Below, in pieces: positions 53,544 through 64,000 of a stretch of DNA of 64,000 nucleotides (the stretch's first letter is position 1; every line of letters begins with the position of its first letter). The notes below the pieces were generated by a model. That model was not told where the DNA came from. It was given only the letters and a program-made list of their open reading frames with translations, and did no database searches. Source of the stretch: Agapanthus africanus (taxonomy: Eukaryota > Streptophyta > Magnoliopsida > Asparagales > Amaryllidaceae); the NCBI GenBank assembly GCA_030015575.1, contig JASDDO010000026.1:27110079-27174078 (forward strand). The letters are read 5' to 3'. Made by a program: the position numbers and the translations under genes.

Positions 53544-54938
53544 TGATTGTAATGAATTTACGTATGCACTTTTTAAAAGATGAATCAAAGAATAATTTTA
53601 CCGCAATCAAGAACGGCGTCGCTTGGTAGCTAGCCGGTGAGTACGGGTCGGTCCACAGGGATTTTGTGTATTCTCAAATTGTTCTAACGAGTTAATTCCA
53701 AACGGTGTTGGGATGATTATCACTAAAATCTATGTTGATTTAGACTAGGACTAGAATCTTGCTAGGGTTAGGTTTAGGTTAAGTTTGGAAATTTAAGATT
53801 TCCCACCGCTTTCAATGCCCTAATTTAGATTTCTTTAGGTGTTATGGTAATAATTAATAAAGTGGATTAGTACCATCGGGAAGAAACGATGTTTCTTCCT
53901 CTAGGTTCTTGTCCTTCCTTTCTTAATTCTTACCCTAACCTCCATGGAAAACATATACAACCGGTCTTTTAAACTACGGTATCACCGCTACCTCGTTGGT
54001 TAGGGTGCCGTAGGGAACGGTGTGTGTATGTATGCATGGAGTCCTATGAATTAATATGTGATGGGCAAAAAAAAGGGGTGAGAGATTTTCATCTCTCAAG
54101 CCTTCCTTATTCCTAACCCTAACAAGTGAAGAACTACTCACTCATTATGGAATTGATAAACATGTTCTAAACTAATTAACTAGGGCAGATCATAAAAATT
54201 ATACTAAGACAGAAATAAAATTAAGAACTAGGGCAGATAATAAAAATCTTACTTTATTTGATGGCTCTCTCCAAACATTTACACCGAATTAAAATTCTGA
54301 ATAGATGAAATAAAAAGAGGCATACCCCAAAAAGAGGTTTTAGGGTTTCTATTTATAGATCATAGAAACCCTAGGGTTACATTTTACTCACATCTGCATT
54401 TACAAATATACCCTAAAGAAGACTAGTCAACACACCGCCACACCGACACGAAATTGCACCGACACGGGCTTCATATGGCCACGGATCCGTGGCCAGAAAG
54501 CATGTTTGGCCGCGGTTCCGCGGCCATGTTGAGGGCTTGTTGGCTGTATTTTTCTGGGTTTCTTCTGGTTGCCTTTGGTTTCTTGTTTTTTCACTTGGTT
54601 TCTCAGATTGTCTTCTAGCTTTCTTCCAGATTTCCAAAGTGAATGATATTGTGGACTTTACCGTTTGCTTCGTGTCGAAGTCTTGAACCTTGCGCTGCCT
54701 TTGTACTTTGTGAACTTGTTCATTGATCTTCATTGTCCCTCAAACTGTAGGCATGATCAAGATTCTTCCATTTGTCGGTCGTAATCTCACTTTTGTATCA
54801 TCTTTCCATCATTTTCACTATTTTGTTCTGAGAACCTGTAACCTGCAACTATGTAGCAGACATGGATCAAAAGCACCTGTTTATTTGTAAAATGAATAAG
54901 AATGAGGAATATAATAATGCAAAATTATGATATGAACA
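53544..54938 (-). repeat. 3' LTR of element B (1395 bp)
   Basis: On the minus strand it begins TGTTCATATCATAATTTTGC and ends at 53544. The GC-rich dyads are at about 54477-54494 and 54508-54525, and the TATA motif at 54349-54358. A 106-residue frame (54413-54733) lies upstream of the TATA box and recurs in the other LTR. Confidence 0.9.
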
Positions 54939-56650
54939 AATACCCCCAAATTTATCTTTTGCTCGTCCTCGAGCAAACCTAGTTTTATTCTCGAAAAAGA
55001 CATAGCCTCACTTTCGCAGGGAAACGCGATTGTACTGAGCTCGTGCAACAAGCCGTTAAACCTATAGATGTCCCTAGTAGGAGGAGTGTTGTCTCCTGAG
55101 GGTTTTCAGCGGATACTACCCACAAAATCCTATCAATTCGGCATGTTGACTTTTATTCTCCAATTAGATTTTCCAACAAGGAATTCTATTATCTTCGACA
55201 CAGAAATTATCCACCCGTATTTTTCACGCTTCCTTATTATTTAACTTAAGATTATATATGTTCTTGTAAATTTACTTAGTTTTTAGCATCTTCTATGTTT
55301 TCCTTCTAGGGTTCTATCTCAACTTAGGAATTTTTATCATCTCTACTAAAGATATAAGTCATATTTTTCATTCCTACCTCTTATCTAAACCCCAATCACA
55401 TACCCATACGTGTGTGTATATATCACCCCTACACTTGGAAATTCAAATCAAGCTATTATACTCTTGTCCATCGTCCAAAGTAGTTTTAGTTGGTGAATTT
55501 TCAGATGAAATTGCTCACACATCCTTCATGCGACCTTTAATATTTCTTGAGGTACTAACGACCGATTATAAAATGTGGTTGCACATTAAGGCGTAATTCC
55601 TAGTCTTGCAATACCTAAGGTTTTAGCAGTGACTCCCAAACCAGTTGGTCTAAGGCACTAGGTGATAAATCACCCTCGCTAAATATTTTTTCTATTTATG
55701 CAGCCTTAAGTGATTACAAAAACCAGTGTTCATTTATTTTTTATTCACACTTGTATTTTTATTTTATTTTCCTTCATACTAAGGACTTTAGACAAGAGCA
55801 TTTCAAGGTCTCTTCTACTTTTTCAAGTTTAAAGGTTCGTGTTTGTGCAATTTGTAGGGTATATATTTTCAGAATTTAGACTTAAGCTTAAGAATTATTT
55901 TTCAGACTTATACTTTAATAAAAATATCAATACTCTTCCTTTATCTTGACTTAGCCCAAGAAATGAACTCAAAATTTGCCTATTTCTAAGTAAACTACAA
56001 AGACATATATTTTCTACCGTTAAATTTTAAGAAAGGTTATTTTTTAGGGTTTTTAATTTACTAAGTTTTGGATCTAGTTTTTCCTAGCTAGTCAACTGTC
56101 ATGTCAAACTTAAGTCAAATATGACCAAAATTGAACTTTTCAATTTTTATAATTTTTGAAATTTTTCAATTTTTATGGGATTTAAAATAAATATGCAAAT
56201 GCAAAAATATACATATGAATACGAAGGAAGAAAGCTTACCGAGCACACACCCAAACTTAAACTTGACAGTGTCCTCACTGTCATACTACACCAAGAGGGC
56301 CAAAATTGTCGGCATTCCCCTGTTTATTTTTTATTTTTTTTATTGTTAACTGAAAAAGAAAACAAAAAATATATACAAAAAGGTCCCCCCCCCCAACTTG
56401 AGTTAAACGATGTTACAAGTCAATGCCAAACTTTGCAAAGACCAAAAGTCAACACCAACCAGTTGAAAATTTTATCTGTGTAAAGTATCAGTCGGTGGAA
56501 GAACATGTTGTACAGAACCAAGAAGAAGTGAGAAAGAGATAAGTGGTGGTATGGAAAGTGTTTGCATGTACGTGGAAGTGAAGAGATAGGAGTTGATGAT
56601 GAATAAAAACGAGAATGTGAATGATCAGAAATCAGTGGAATATTGGCATT
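54939..56650 (-). other. 3' non-coding region of element B
   Basis: It matches 29239-30508 of element A. The terminal polypurine tract (complement of ACCCCCAAATTTATC) is at 54941-54955; an internal one (complement of ACACCCAAACTTAAACTT) is near 56245-56262. A block at 55050-55185 is absent from A. A C10 run is at 56384-56393. The piece read as KIFNWLVLTFGLCK near 56420-56480 parallels element A. Confidence 0.7.
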
Positions 56651-57793
56651 CTAGTATTTTATTAGAAGAAAAGGGGGTGGTTCAACTTCTATAGGGTGAG
56701 GTTGATTAACCACAAAATCCCCGAGATGTTTCTGTGGATCCTTTACTGGCTTGGCATCATCTATCATATGCATATGATATTTAATTATGAGGGAACTAAT
56801 CTCCTCGATATCTGTCATAGTCCAGCCGAAAGCTTGCCGGCTATTTTGTAAGACCATTAAAAGGGCTTTCTCTTGCTCGAGAGCTAGAGATGTCGATATG
56901 ATAACGGGAAAGGTCTCATTCTCACCTAGGTAAGCGTATTTAAGGTGAGACGGCAGAAGCTTGAGTTCGAGTTTCGGAGGCGAAACAATTGAAGGCAAAA
57001 TTGGTGAAACTCTCTCGAACTCGAAGGATTCCAACAATGGTTCGAAATCACTGCAAGCAACCGAGTCGGATGGTTCAACTAACTCATCCAAAAATTCAAA
57101 GGACTCATACTCGGGCGGTGAGTCGTCAAAATCGTCCAGAAAAGTGAAACACTCGTAATCGTTATCGGTTGTGCAAACTGTGTCAGATCCAAGGAGGGAC
57201 GCACTAATAGCATCAAAACTGCTGTTATCGAACAGAAATTTTTCAAGCTCGCAGTCCTCCTGCGTGATTTCGTGGATCGAGCAAACTTCACGTATACTAG
57301 CTTTAGGCATGGAGGGCAGACTTCCTATCTTGTAAATGTTGAACTCACTTGATATCTTCCCGAAGGATAGAGTCATAAAGCCATTGCGACAATTGATAAC
57401 AGCATTGGAAGTGGCCAAAAATGGTCGATCGAGGATCACCGGAATTTGGTTCCGTGGGTTAGCCACAGGTTGTGTGTCCATAACAATAAAATCAACGGGG
57501 AATATGAAGTCCCCTACTTTGATCAACACATCCTCTAACTCACCCCTAGGACGGGTGATTGATCGATCAGCCATTTGGAGAGTACAATGAGTGGGTTTCA
57601 ACTCTCCAACACCTAATTGCTCATACACGGAGTAGGGAAGCAGGTTAACACTAGAACCAAGATCTAAAAGTGCTCGATTGATGTTCTTATCCCCAATTGT
57701 TATTGAAATTGTAGGACAACCAGGGTCCTTTCGTTTTTGGGGTAAGGGTTGAGGTTGGTTAATAACATTGCTCACGGCACTAACTACTAGCAC
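56651..57793 (-). pseudogene. Athila-like protease, linker and truncated RT
   Basis: The 380-residue frame starts in the gag-protease junction (KRKDPGCPTISITIGDKNI). It contains the aspartic protease motif ALLDLGSSVNLLPYSVYEQL, then VDFIVMD and VILDRPFLATSNAVI, typical of Athila. An acidic linker follows (DCELEKFLFDNSSF, DYECFTFLDDFDDSPPEYES). The end has LPSHLKYAYLGENETFPVII and RQAFGWTMTDIEEIS, the stretch just before RT, and then terminates near 56651. No F/YxDD motif, RNase H or integrase follows. The acidic linker has a close relative in element A. Confidence 0.85.
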
Positions 57794-57913
57794 TTTCTTG
57801 GGTATCTAAGACTTTCTCTTCGAGGTGCATAAGCCCTTTAAGATTTTCGCGTAAGAAGGGACTTGTTGGATTGCATCCAAGAAAGGTATATTTATGCTAA
57901 CCTGTTTGAATAA

Positions 57914-58940
57914 CTACACAATCTTCTCCATTTGTGGAGTTGGTTTATTGGATCTCAACCTGTTTGGAAAAGGAATATTTTGAAAATTTGTTAAGTCCAA
58001 TATCTGGAGTAGAATGTGGAGTTGGAACGGATCCCAGTGTTGGTGTGTTCGTAACGTGAGATGTGGGTCCATTCGGATTAGAAGAAGAAGAGCCTTTTGA
58101 AGAATGAAGAACAGGCTCTGACGAAGAAGATGAAGATGAAGAAGAATCACCGGCAGGGGTATCATTACTATTACCCACATTATTGTGCAACACTTTTCCA
58201 GATCTCAACGTGGTCACAACATTTACATTATGATTTTGCTGTTCATATACAACATGTGCATTGTGTGCGTGACCGGGATTTGGCAATGGTTGAGATGGAA
58301 GCTTTCCCTTTTCTCGCTCGCTCAACGCAGCATTTAGTTGTGCAATTTGGACCTCAATTGATTTGATGCTTTGATCGTGTGAGGCACTGTTTTTCACCAA
58401 AGATTGAATGGAAGTCTTCAACCTTGCTGCGGATTGTGTAGATTGTTGTAGAAACGCATCTAGACTTCTTTCTAGCGAGGTAACCTTTTCATCATTTGGT
58501 TGAACAAAATTGTTTGGAGGGTAAGCGTTGTTGGGCACAAAATTGTTCATTTGGTAAGGTTGTAGTTGGAAAGGTTGATGGTATTGAGTTTGTTGGGGTG
58601 CTTGTTGTTGTGGAGGAGGAGGCCTTTGAAAGTTGTTGTTTTCTTGGAATTGTTGATTTTGATTCCAAGCAAAATTTGGGTGACTCCTCCAACCCGGATT
58701 ATAAGTCGAAGAGTATGGATCATTTCTTTGTCTTTGCTGAAAGGCAGCATTGACTTGATCTTGTCCTTGAACAGGTGGATTGTAAGGACACTCTTCGATA
58801 AGATGTGATGGATCCGAACAAAAAGCGCAAACAGTTCGTGGGGGTAAAGCAGGGGCAGGAGAAGGCGATGAGATTTTGGTCTCAATTGCTTCTAGCTTTT
58901 TCGTAAGTGCGGCCATCTCGACCTTCATTGCAATCGACAT
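57914..58940 (-). pseudogene. gag: Athila-like gag C-terminal part with zinc knuckle
   Basis: It contains VCAFCSDPSHLIEECP (Cys/His knuckle), an Asn/Gln/Pro-rich stretch with NPGWRSHPNFAWNQN, and a coiled-coil-like segment SLERSLDAFLQQSTQS. A frameshift near 57970 is needed to pass into the frame of 57914-58180. This frame is the same as that of 59019-59864, separated only by one in-frame TAA. Confidence 0.8.
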
Positions 58941-59018
58941 ATCTAATTGATGTATGCCTGCCCTAGACTGACCAACCGAAGAAGATGAGGTGGTCTTGGT
59001 GCTTTCCCACTGAAGTGT

Positions 59019-59864
59019 TTATTCAGCAAGATCATCGAGAAACTGCCAAGCTTCCTCGCTTGATTTTGTTAGAAAGTGACCTTGACAAATGATTTCCAAT
59101 AACTGCTTCGTTGCTGGGTTCAATCCTTCGTATAAAGTTTGGCAAAGTTGCCAATTTTCGATACCGTGGTGAGGGCATTGAACAAGTAGGTCTTTAAATC
59201 TTTCAAAACACTTCCAAAAAGGTTCGGAAGAAAGCTGGGAAAATTGAATAATCTCATTGCGAATTCTCGCGGTCTTATGATGGAGATAAAACTTTTTAAG
59301 AAAAGCTTTAACAAACTCTTCCCAATTTTTAATTGAGTGTGATGTTGTGCTATATAACCATTTCTCGGCTAAGTCACATAAGGTGAAAAGAATGACCCGT
59401 AGCCTAATAGCATCATCAGACAGTTGTGTTGTCTTCATCATTGCGCAAACGTTTTGGAATTTGTTTATGAAGATATAGGCATCTTCAGATTCCAGTCCGT
59501 GAAATTTTGGCAACATGTTGATGAAGTGGGGTTTGATCTCAAAGTTGTCCCCATTTGCCAGTGGGAGTGAAAGACAAGTAGGTAAGGCGGTGCGAATAGG
59601 GTAGAAAAGATCCTGGAGCACGATTCGTTGTGGCGCTTCAATAGGCGGGTGTTGTGGGTTATTCGCACCTAACGGAGGTGAAATCAGTCCAGTGGGTAAG
59701 GTTTTGTTAAGATTAAATCCCGACATCTCCTTAGAAGACGAAGAATGTGAAGGTGAAGGTAAGGAAGTGGAAGGAATTTCGACTTCGGAGTCGAAAGCGT
59801 CGTCGGTCAGTACCAACGAGACACGGACTAATCGGGCACTAGTGTCCCTAGTCCAACCGGACAT
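59019..59864 (-). pseudogene. gag: Athila-like gag core
   Basis: The frame of 281 residues begins MSGWTRDTSARLVRVSLVLT. Its core from about residue 105 reads FINMLPKFHGLESEDAYIFI, NWEEFVKAFLKKFYLHHKTA, FWKCFERFKDLLVQCPHHGI and LYEGLNPATKQLLE. These are the hallmarks of Athila Retrotrans_gag. It ends in FLDDLAE and a TAA, after which the same frame continues. The gag alone may still be translated to this stop. Confidence 0.85.
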
Positions 59865-60372
59865 ACACTAAAGATGTAGTGTAGTCAAAAAGGTGAAAAA
59901 CAGAAGGTGGGGGTAAGAAAACGTCAATGGAAAGAAAGTGGGTGTAAGTGGGGTGCACGGATTTCTTAGCGACAAGTTGCAAGTTTTTGTATAAAAAAAT
60001 TCCTTTTTTTTTCTTTTTGTGTTTTTTTTTATGTGGAGCTTTTTGCAAAAAAGATTTTCGATAAAAGGCTTAGACACACGTTCAATCAATCATAAATGCA
60101 CAATCAAGCCTAGATCTAGGGTCACCTAGGTCAGCTAGACGGCTCCTAACTGTTCCAAAGGGCAAGAAGTAGGACCTCAAACCGCTTCTTCACCGCCAAT
60201 TGTGGCCAGGTAAGCACAAGTAGAGAAAGGAGGGATCCGCTCACGAATCACCGTGAGACGGGCCTTTTAAAGTTACCTTTCCCTACCTGTCTAGCCTAGG
60301 CACCACAAAGTCAGGTTAGGATCAACGGTCGATGCCTACAACTATTCCTTTGTCCTATTGAGCGCGAAGTCC
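59865..60372 (-). other. 5' UTR of element B
   Basis: It matches 26805-27260 of element A and the LTR segments of the TR-GAG element at 15535-15752 and 22000-22215. The junction to the LTR at 60372 (AAGTCC next to TTAGGTG) lacks the LTR end and the primer-binding site. Confidence 0.75.
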
Positions 60373-61468
60373 TTAGGTGTTATGGTAATAATTAATAAAG
60401 TGGATTAATACCATCGGGAAGAAACGATGTTTCTTTCTCTAGGTTCTTGTCCTTCCTTTCTTAATTCTTACCCTAACTTCCATGGAAAACATATACAACC
60501 GGAACTACGGTATCACCGCTACCTCGTTGGTTAGGGTGCCGTAGGGAACGGTGTGTGTATGTATGCATGGAGTCCTATGAATTAATATGTGATGGGCAAA
60601 AAAAGGGGTAAGAGATTTTCATCTCTCAAGCATTCCCTATTCCTAACTCTAACAAGTGAGGAACTACTCACTCATTAGGGAATTGATAAACATGTTCTAA
60701 ACTAATTAACTAGGGCAGATCATAAAAATTATACTAAGGCAGAAATAAAATTAAGAACTAGGGCAGATAATAAAAATCTTACTTTATTTGATGGCTCTCT
60801 CCAAACATTTACACCGAATTAAAATTCTGAATAGATGAAATAAAAAGATGCATACCCCAAAAAGAGGTTTTAGGGTTTCTATTTATAGATCATAGAAACC
60901 CTAGGGTTACATTTTACTCACATCTGCATTTACAAATATACCCTAAAGAAGACTAGTCAACGCACTGCCGCACCGACACGAAATTGCACCGACACGGGCT
61001 TCATATGGCCGCGGATCCGCAGCCAGAAGGCATGTTTGGCCGCGGTTCCGCGGCCATGTTGAGGGCTTGTTGGCTGCATTTTTCTGGGTTTCTTCTGGTT
61101 GCCTTTGGTTTCTTGTTTCTTCACTTGGTTTCTCGGATTGTCTTCTAGTTTTCTTCCAGATTTCCAAAGTGAATGATGTTGTGGACTTTACTGTTTGCTT
61201 CGTGTCGAAGTCTTGAACCTTGCGCTGCCTTTGTACTTTGTGAACTTGTTCATTGATCTTCATTGTCCCTCAAACTGTAGGCATGATCAAGATTCTTCCA
61301 TTTGTCGGTCGTAGTCTCACTTTTGTATCATATTTCCATCATTTTCACTGTTTTGTTCCGAGAACCTGTAACCTGCAACTATGTAGCAGACATGGATCAA
61401 AAGCACCTGTTTATTTGTAAAATGAATAAGAATGGGGAATATAATAATGCAAAATTATGATATGAACA
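60373..61468 (-). repeat. 5' LTR of element B, shortened (1096 bp)
   Basis: It is nearly identical to 53838-54938 but lacks about 295 bp of the downstream end. Dyads are at 61007-61024 and 61038-61055, and the TATA motif at 60880-60889. Confidence 0.9.
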
Positions 61469-62090
61469 CACAACCAGTAATAAAAGCTCCGTACTGATTA
61501 AGTCCGGAGGGATTGAAGGAGATCCGCATTTAGTTGGACGAACTCCTGAATAAAGGTTGGATTCGTCCCGGTACTTCAAGCTGGGGATCTCTGGTGCTAT
61601 TGGTGAAGAAGAAGGAAGGTACATACAGGATGTGTGTGGCTTATCGAGCACTAAATGAGGTGACAATTAAGAACAAGTATCCACTACCATGTATCGATAA
61701 CCTTTTCGATCAGTTAAGTGGATCTTGTGTCTTTTCAAAACTAGATCATCGTTCAGGATATCATCAGGTGAAGGTCAAGGAGTCCAGCATTCCGAAGATA
61801 GCATTTAGGACTCGTTATGGTCATTATGAATATCTCATAATGCCATTTGGAGGGACTAATGCACCTACCAACTTTATGAACCTGATGAACCAAGTTTTCC
61901 GAGAGTATTTAGACAGGTTTGTTGTTATATTCATCGACGACATCCTGGTATATTCAAAGAATCGGAAAGAACACGCCGAGTACTTACGGATTGTCCTGGA
62001 GATATTACGAAAACATCAGCTCTACGCCAAGTATAGCAAGTGTGAGTTTTGGATAGATCAATTCGGATTTCTCGGACACCAAAGACGGTG
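61469..62090 (+). pseudogene. Tekay-type reverse transcriptase
   Basis: It continues the frame interrupted at 53543 (LQPSAQ then PVIKAPY). From 61534 the frame is open for 185 residues: [42 protein letters not shown] and the catalytic [15 protein letters not shown] are all present. It stops after [16 protein letters not shown] because about 30 codons are deleted before [15 protein letters not shown]. Stops lie near the start (61495-61530). Confidence 0.9.
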
Positions 62091-62620
62091 AAAGATATAC
62101 GAAGTTTCTTGGGCTTGCCAGGATACTACCGACCATTCATCGAAGAATTCTCAAAATCGCAGCACCCCTGACCAAGCTCACATGTAAAGACGAAGCATTC
62201 GTGTAGTCAGAAGCATGTGAAAAGGCTTTTGTAGAAATCAAGTCGAGATTAACCTCTGCACCTATTCTTGTAATACCGGATCAATCTGGAGGATTCGTTC
62301 TGCATTGTGATGCGTCTGGTAAAGGATTAGGATGTGTTCTACACCAGCATGGAAAAGTTATGGCTTTTGCATCAAGGCAATTAAAAGTTCATGAACGCAA
62401 CTATCCAACACATGATCTGGAGCTAGCAGCAGTAGTCTTCGCACTCAAGATTTGGCGCCACTATATTTTAAGAGAACGAGTGGATATATACACTAACCAC
62501 AAAAGTCTGAAGTATGTATTTACTCGGAAGGAACTAAACATGCGGCAGAGAAGATGTCTAGAAATTATGGAGGACTTCAACATCAACCTACAGTATCATC
62601 CTAGGAAGGTGATGTAGTTC
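62091..62620 (+). pseudogene. Tekay-type RT connection and RNase H
   Basis: It reads [60 protein letters not shown] and [20 protein letters not shown]. RNase H acidic residues D (CDAS), E (HDLELAA) and D-like (TNHKS, where TDHKS is usual) can be placed. The last is changed to Asn, which would harm activity. One stop (62206) lies in the connection part. Confidence 0.85.
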
Positions 62621-63004
62621 CTGATGCACTTGTCACCAACCATTAGCAATGAACCTCACCGCTCGGTGGAAACTACAACAAGAACTGCATGGATTAAAGA
62701 TCGAAGTAGCTATGCCAGATAACGCTTCATATTTGATAAACTTATAAGTCCGGTCTACTCTTGTAAATCAGATCAAAGCAGCTCAAGCAAATGATGCCAA
62801 GCTACAAAATATCCGATAACAAGTAGAAAGTGGACTACGAACCGACTTCATCATCCACGAAGATGGATCCTTGCGATATAGAAGCCGTTTATGCGTACCA
62901 GTCGCCTCTATTCGAGAAGAGTTGATGAAAGAAGCTCACAGCTCTCCGTATTCGGTACACCCCGGTAGTACGAAGATGTACAAGCATCTACGGCATAGGA
63001 GTAG
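62621..63004 (+). pseudogene. Tekay-type integrase N-terminal remnant
   Basis: The first part is out of frame. The frame from 62866 reads LRYRSRLCVPVASIREELMK and EAHSSPYSVHPGSTKMYKHL, the H...H half of the HHCC integrase zinc-binding domain. The Cys pair and the catalytic core are missing because another sequence begins near 63005. Confidence 0.8.
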
Positions 63005-63671
63005 TATGGGGACTTCGTCTCTTACTAACTCCACTTGTACAACTTGGGACTTGGAAATTTTAAAGAGTTTTTGTAATGAAATTCTGAATGAGGAGAGGTG
63101 AAATATGGTGTGGTATTTATAGGGAAAATTAGGGTTTAGGGTAATGAAGAATAGAATTAAAATGTGCATTAAAATCTGGATTAATGCCCATTTTTAATTC
63201 TCTGGAAATGTGCAGAGAAAACAAACAGCATAGGAGTAGTGTGGGGAGTCCAAGGGTTCTGGGGTAAAAATTTGGGGAGCATCCCCTACGGGGGGCTCGG
63301 CGGTGCCAGTCCCAAGCCTATATCTCGCCGGCCAACTCAGTGAGGTGGGGTATGGGATTTGTGATACGTGTCCAAGGTTGCTTAAATAAAAATTTCCACA
63401 TGTTTGTTTAGTCTGTGACTTTTTATTTTACGTGTAGTGCACGTGTAAACCTTTGAATTTCTAAAAGATTAAAAAAATCAATTAAAAATATATGTGGCAT
63501 GGGAAATTCGATCACAGGGGCTACGTCACAGCAGTGCAAGGCTTTACCAATGAGCTACAAGTGCTTTCTTGTTGTTCAAAAGAAAATCAAATTTATAACT
63601 TGTGCTTAGGCTTAGGTGTTCCTTTCTTTATTTTTTGAAAAATTCTGTACAGAAAGTTTAGGGTTGTTACA
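63005..63671 (-). repeat. Inverted Tekay-type LTR fragment inside integrase
   Basis: On the minus strand it starts TGTAACAACCCTAAACTTTC at 63671 and follows the LTR order: tRNA-like segment (63495-63562), CGTGCACTACACG, a TATA motif (complement at 63113-63122), then CTCATTCAGAATTTC, as at 49200. It ends near 63005. It replaces the integrase core. Confidence 0.75.
63495..63562 (-). other. tRNA-like segment in the inverted LTR fragment
   Basis: On the minus strand, TAGCTCATTGG (63547-63557) is a good A-box-like match and TGATCGAATTT (63504-63514) a decayed B-box. Confidence 0.5.
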
Positions 63672-63851
63672 CAAACTGACCTAACCTGCAATCAACAACC
63701 GATTGAGATTCTGGACCGAAAAGTGAAGGCATTGCGAAACAAGAAAGTAAACTTGGTCCGAGAGATGTGGAGAAAGGATTCGCCAGAAGAATCAACTTGG
63801 GAAAGAGAAGAAGATATGCGTACACGATACCCTTACATTTTTGAAAATTAA
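63672..63851 (+). pseudogene. Integrase C-terminal tail with chromodomain-like end
   Basis: The open frame reads NQQPIEILDRKVKALRNKKV, then LVREMWRKDSPEESTWERE and EDMRTRYPYIFEN before TAA. The pattern PxEILDR...LRNK...V.W.....EEATWE...DM...YP is the end of Tekay/Del chromovirus integrase. It has no start codon and no integrase core upstream. Confidence 0.85.
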
Positions 63852-63879
63852 TCCCTATGTAATTGTAAATTTCGAGGAT

Positions 63880-63903
63880 GAAATTTTTATAAGGAGGGTA
63901 GAA
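63880..63903 (+). promoter_or_regulatory. Polypurine tract of the Tekay-type element
   Basis: TTTTTATAAGGAGGGTAGAA lies directly before the 3' LTR start TGTAACGACTC. The TR-GAG element has the same AAGGAGGGTAGA at its LTR boundary. Confidence 0.85.
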
Positions 63904-64000
63904 TGTAACGACTCTGAAATCACTGTAAAGAAATTTCTTGTTATTTTACAGAAAAGGGTATTACAGCCTGTGTAAGAGTTAAAAGTTATTTTTGTTAAAT
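63904..64000 (+). repeat. Start of the Tekay-type 3' LTR
   Basis: These 97 bases match 48631-48727 except for a few changes. The LTR continues past the window. Confidence 0.9.

Larger units (their letters stand above)
53544..61468 (-). mobile_element. Athila-like element B, non-autonomous (7925 bp)
   Basis: It is flanked by a perfect CACAA duplication (53539-53543 and 61469-61473), and the Tekay RT frame resumes directly behind it. On the minus strand the order is 5' LTR (60373-61468, shortened), 5' UTR, gag, protease, start of RT, long 3' non-coding region and 3' LTR (53544-54938). The end of the 5' LTR and the primer-binding site are deleted, and RT stops before its catalytic motifs. Confidence 0.95.
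48631..64000 (+). mobile_element. Tekay-type (chromovirus) gypsy element, runs off the window
   Basis: It has a 5' LTR (48631-51526), gag, protease, RT, RNase H, fragments of integrase, a polypurine tract and the first 97 bp of the 3' LTR (63904-64000). The 3' LTR start differs from the 5' LTR start by only a few bases in that overlap. Element B is inserted between protease and RT. Each gene is broken and most of integrase is gone, so it is not autonomous. Confidence 0.9.

Noticed and set aside
57945-58940. A host Asn/Gln-rich RNA-binding protein
   Set aside because: The Cys/His knuckle, the order behind an Athila gag core and the flanking LTRs place it in element B.

Overview
The window reads as a gene-poor, repeat-packed stretch of a plant nuclear genome. 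Every protein signal I recognise belongs to a plant transposable-element lineage: Ty3/gypsy of Tat, Athila-like and Tekay-like (chromovirus) type, Ty1/copia, and a CACTA (En/Spm) DNA transposon. I found no host gene, rRNA gene, CRISPR array or bacterial-type operon. The species cannot be named from this sequence.

Layout. (1) 1-10013, plus: the 3' part of a Tat-type element, with a gag frame broken by four stops, a long non-coding region of tandem repeats and short hairpins, a polypurine tract, and a 3.86 kb LTR (6152-10013) rich in palindromes and CACGTG motifs. It lies inside (2) a minus-strand Tekay-type LTR fragment (10014-11493). (3) 11494-24590, plus: a decayed copia element, split by (4) a minus-strand element at 14189-23786 with 3.1-3.2 kb LTRs, a perfect ATTAG target-site duplication, an intact gag and an extra acidic ORF but no pol (a TR-GAG type non-autonomous element). 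(5) 24617-33455, plus: Athila-like element A, whose primer-binding site is extended to almost a whole tRNA-Asp sequence; its 3' LTR holds a solo LTR (31158-32733, TSD ATGCC). (6) about 34005-41230: CACTA fragments on the minus strand, with a probable solo LTR inside. (7) 41231-48630, plus: a second copia element, split by a Tat-type solo LTR (42640-45791) and an Athila-type solo LTR (46383-48039), with its RT/RNase H deleted. (8) 48631 to beyond the right edge, plus: a Tekay-type element with a 2.9 kb 5' LTR, broken gag-protease-RT-RNase H, most of integrase replaced by an inverted LTR fragment, the integrase tail, a polypurine tract and the start of the 3' LTR at 63904. It contains (9) Athila-like element B, minus strand (53544-61468, perfect TSD CACAA), with gag and protease but a truncated RT.

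The insertions can be ordered from their target-site duplications and from reading frames that resume on the far side of each insert. Almost every coding region carries stops, shifts or deletions; the exceptions are the TR-GAG gag and its acidic ORF.

Most unusual observations: a precise 68-nt spliceosomal-intron-like insert in the Tekay gag; a nearly full-length tRNA-Asp copy at the PBS of element A; tRNA-like A-box/B-box segments in Tekay LTRs; arrays of hairpins with near-constant loops but changing, complementary arms; and sequence modules shared between unrelated element families.
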